From assembly GCA_019693395.1 (NCBI GenBank), contig JAAMXP010005284.1:1-20458 (forward strand): a stretch of 20,458 bases of DNA, written 5' to 3'. The stretch comes from Ettlia oleoabundans (taxonomy: Eukaryota; Chlorophyta; Chlorophyceae; Chlamydomonadales). The notes under the pieces are model-generated. The model searched no databases. It was not told the DNA's origin and saw only the letters and a program-made list of their open reading frames with translations. Made by a program: the position numbers and the translations under genes. Shown in pieces: positions 17,859 to 20,458 of the stretch; the stretch's first letter is position 1; each line of letters begins with the position of its first letter.

Positions 17859-20458
17859 ATGAGCACCACGTTGGGACGATACTTGGGCCCCTTGGGAGTC
17901 AGCGCTGTGGGCGCGGCGGCGGCGGCATTCAAGGAGAGCCGCCATGGCAGCAAGCCCGCGCTGGGGCCCTTCTTGTCATCCCTTGAAGTGCGACTGCAAT
18001 CGACAGATGCTTTGCAGCAGCGCTCACTGCAAGGGTCAGGGGCGCACCCAGCAGCATGCATCGGCGCGTTCCGCGGCTATTCCGCCGCGGCCGCCGAGCC
18101 AGCCCTCCAGCCCGAAGAGGCGCAGCAGGGCGGTGCAGGCAGCATTGGTGGAAACACAGCTGGCAGCAACTCAGGTGCGCATGTGAGTTGTTTGGGCAAT
18201 TTGTTGTGTGATGAAGGGCAGCGTGTTGTGTGATGAAGGGCAGCCATCATCTGTGATCATTCCACGCCATGGTTGTTTTGTGCCCTTTCTGCCAGCAGGC
18301 CAGGGGCCAGCGAGCGGCGCATCCCGACCAAAGCCACGCTTCATTCTAGAGCGCCTGGGCTTGGCGCAACCGCAGCCGCAGGCCCCGCAGCAGCCGCGGT
18401 CTGGTCCAGGAACCAGCGGTGGGCGAGGGCCTTGGGACCCTAGCACGCGCTGGCAGCCCACATCGGACCAGTCACCCGCCCGCTCCAATGGCGGCAGGCA
18501 CGGTCCTGGCACCGGGCGGCGAGACCAGCCTGGGCAGCAAGGTGGCCAACGGTCATCCCATCAGCGGCAGCGGGGTGGCCAGCCATCATCCAGTGTGCAG
18601 CAGCAGCAGCAGCAGCAGCAGCGGGGGCAGCAGCGGGGGCAGCAGCAGGGCCAACCAGGTGGCAGGCGGCAGCCCCAGGGTGAATCCACCAATGGATCAC
18701 ATCGCAGGCAACAAGATGGCGCAGCACAGCAGGCGGCACATCATCCCCAGCGGCAGCAGCAGCGGCAGTCTGACAACCGCACGGTAATTGGCAGGCAGAT
18801 GCAGAGGCCTCCCAGGCCGCAGCAGCCGGCAACCTTCTCCGCCGAACTTCCCACCGAATTCCCCACAGCCTTCCCGCGAGCCAGCAGTACCGCGCCCGCC
18901 GCCGCTGCCAGCAAGCGACGCAAGTCGGAGCAGAAGGCGGCAGCAACGGCGCAGGAGGCTGCTGCTCTGGCAATGGCCTGGGAGGATGAGACTGAGGAGG
19001 TGGTGATCCCACAGGATGTCAACCTCATGCGTCTGGCGCAACTGCTGGGTGAGTGGGGAGGCTTTTGGCCGCTGAACGGCTGGGTGATCAGATGTCAACA
19101 GCACACGACATGTGGCGGTAGGACTGCCCTCGCTGCACAACAAGCTCGCCGAACATTGGCATACCTTCCCCCTGTACCTCAGCCTCCCGGCTCACGCTTG
19201 TAACACTTGTATCAAGAAACCAAGCCCCTTCACCAACACATGTTGCCCCTGTACTGTGGTATTGGACCACTTGTCACAACCCTGGGCTGCAGGCGTGTCT
19301 GAGGCGCGGGTAGAGGAGGTGCTCCAGGACTTGGGGGAGCGGGTCACCTCCCGCCAGGATTTGATTGAGCCTGACGCAGGTGTTGAGCCCTGACAGCTAG
19401 GGCCCGGCATTGGCAGGGAATGTTTGTCAATGATGCAGTACGGTGGGGCAACAACCGGTGCTTGGCCATGCAGCGCAGCGTGCGCAACAGTAGCGGAGGG
19501 GAGCCCTTTGTGTTTCCGAGTCTAAGTCTTGCATCCTATGCTGGCCCGCTTTATGTCCCGCCTGTCCTTGACACTTCCGCCAACACCCCAACTCTCATTT
19601 TGCAGCTGAGTTGGTGGCGCTGGAGTTTGGAAAGGTTGCTGTGCTGGCGCAGCGTGGAAAGCGTGGGGCCCGACTGGACGCCGACGCTGTGCCTCGCCCC
19701 GCTGTGGTCACAGTGATGGGCCATGTTGACCATGGCAAGACCACGCTATTGGATGCACTGCGCAAGACGTCTGTGGCAGCGGGGGTGCGTGAGTTTGAGG
19801 ACAACCTGGCCTGGTGCTGCCCTGCTGTCTCATTGTGTCTGCTGGACTGCCACTACCAAGCACACCAGCAGCTGCTGCTACGTCCCCTTGCGATATCTGG
19901 GTTCGCTGAAGCAGCACGGGCGCTCATTGCTTGCGTTTTACGTTGTCATCTGCATCACAGTGTTGCATGATCTCCCTCCCACCTCTGTGGATCTCCATGT
20001 TAGAGGAAAGGAAGCCGTGCGCGCTGTGGCCCCCCCCCCCCACCCCCTCACCCCAACCCACATGCACACACCACCACCTCCACCAGAAGACCAACCCAAT
20101 CCAACCCTGCCTTGCTCTGTTTTCACGTGGGTCCCGTGCAGGAGGCCGGCGGCATCACGCAGCACATAGGCGCCTTTGAGGTGCAGATGCCCGGCTCCCG
20201 CCAGTCACTCACCTTCCTGGACACACCCGGACACGCTGCCTTCTCAGCCATGCGGGCCAGGGGGGCAGCTGTGACGGATCTGGTGGTGCTGGTGGTGGCC
20301 GCTGATGACGGCGTCATGCCTCAGGTGGGTGCCGGCTACAAGTGGCTGCAGATGCGGGTGTCCCCTGCCCTCTGGCTGTGGGTTTCCGCGCTGTTTAATA
20401 TGAAAAAACGTGTCTGCGTAGTGGTGTAAGCTTTGGGGTGGCAGAGCGCGGGGGGGGT
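17859..20458 (+). CDS. Organellar translation initiation factor IF-2, 5' part
   Basis: Exons seen: 17859-18174, 18299-19048, 19293-19379, 19606-19784, 20142-20324, then a GT donor running off the window (505 codons so far). IF-2 is the GTPase that brings initiator tRNA to the ribosome. The first 80 or so residues are Arg/Ser/Ala-rich, acid-poor, and contain [10 protein letters not shown], which looks like a mitochondrial cleavage region, so a mitochondrial role is likelier than a chloroplast one. Residues 110-330 are a long disordered Gln/Arg/Gly/Pro linker with a polyglutamine run. An IF-2 N2-like segment follows ([38 protein letters not shown]). The G domain starts with [23 protein letters not shown] (G1), [14 protein letters not shown] (G2) and [19 protein letters not shown] (G3), ending DDGVMPQ at the last exon seen. 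The NKxD motif and later domains lie beyond the edge. Confidence 0.93.
18202..18245 (+). repeat. 22-bp tandem duplication in IF-2 intron 1
   Basis: The unit TGTTGTGTGATGAAGGGCAG plus two bases occurs twice in a row, identical except for the last base. It lies entirely within the 124-bp intron 18175-18298, making up about a third of it, and looks recent. Confidence 0.85.
18597..18657 (+). repeat. CAG/CGGGGG microsatellite-like tract coding polyglutamine
   Basis: A run of CAG codons followed by CAG repeats interrupted by CGGGGG encodes [19 protein letters not shown] within the disordered N-terminal linker of IF-2. Length variation between strains is likely. Confidence 0.85.
20325..20458 (+). 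other. Partial IF-2 intron 5 at the window edge
   Basis: It begins GTGGGT after CCTCAG and no acceptor or coding continuation is seen before the sequence ends in a G run. Confidence 0.75.

Noticed and set aside
18597..18657. CAG repeats considered as a CRISPR-like or satellite array
   Set aside because: There are no spaced identical repeats; it is a coding polyglutamine microsatellite.
18440..19012. Long open frame antisense to IF-2
   Set aside because: It is Ala/Pro/Cys-rich and mirrors the CAG repeats and Gln-rich linker on the other strand. IF-2 explains this DNA fully.
1..20458. Mobile elements, tRNA or rRNA genes, riboswitches
   Set aside because: No transposase or reverse transcriptase motifs, terminal repeats, target-site duplications or tRNA cloverleaf signals were seen on either strand. 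Small structured RNAs in introns cannot be excluded by eye.

Overview
This window looks like nuclear DNA from a green alga, probably a trebouxiophyte or other core chlorophyte. The base composition is GC-rich, the genes are short and packed with introns, and one gene encodes a secreted protein with SPPPP-type extensin repeats. Another is a PsbP-family protein with a two-stage chloroplast/thylakoid-lumen targeting peptide. TGTAA, the usual chlorophyte poly(A) signal, follows several stop codons. The gene models below were assembled by hand from reading frame, splice sites, intron phase and remembered family motifs. No alignment was run.

Layout, left to right: (1) an unrecognised single-membrane-span protein on the minus strand (56-2029, 3 exons); (2) a tentative small SANT/Myb-like ORF, divergent from it (2111-2368, +); (3) a thylakoid-lumen PsbP-domain protein (2593-4939, -, 7 exons); (4) an EXOG/NUC1-type mitochondrial nuclease (5169-7763, +, 7 exons), divergent from the PsbP gene; (5) a secreted protein with a CBM2-like domain, a proline-rich spacer and a hydrophobic tail (8019-9393, +, 4 exons); (6) cyclin H (9820-12013, +, 7 exons); (7) the ALG8 glucosyltransferase (12334-16290, +, 13 exons); (8) prefoldin subunit 5 (16650-17504, -, 3 exons); (9) the 5' part of an organellar, probably mitochondrial, translation initiation factor IF-2 (17859 to the right edge, +).

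The genes are mostly unrelated housekeeping functions: photosynthesis, mitochondrial DNA metabolism, cell surface, transcription/cell cycle, N-glycosylation, chaperone and organellar translation. There is no sign of an operon or an accessory island. Two head-to-head pairs of recognisable genes (PsbP/EXOG and prefoldin 5/IF-2) have gaps of 229 and 354 bp and probably share promoters. I found no transposons, tRNA or rRNA genes, or CRISPR arrays.

The most notable signal is in splicing. Of 41 complete introns that I can place, four use a GC rather than GT donor (6299, 8419, 13307, 15671). In each, the GC reading is the one that keeps frame and restores the family motif. One of them starts just upstream of a perfect 9-bp inverted repeat. 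Another is a stop-free, multiple-of-three intron. Retention of a third would give a short secreted protein without its proline-rich spacer and tail. I did not find a convincing new multi-gene system.
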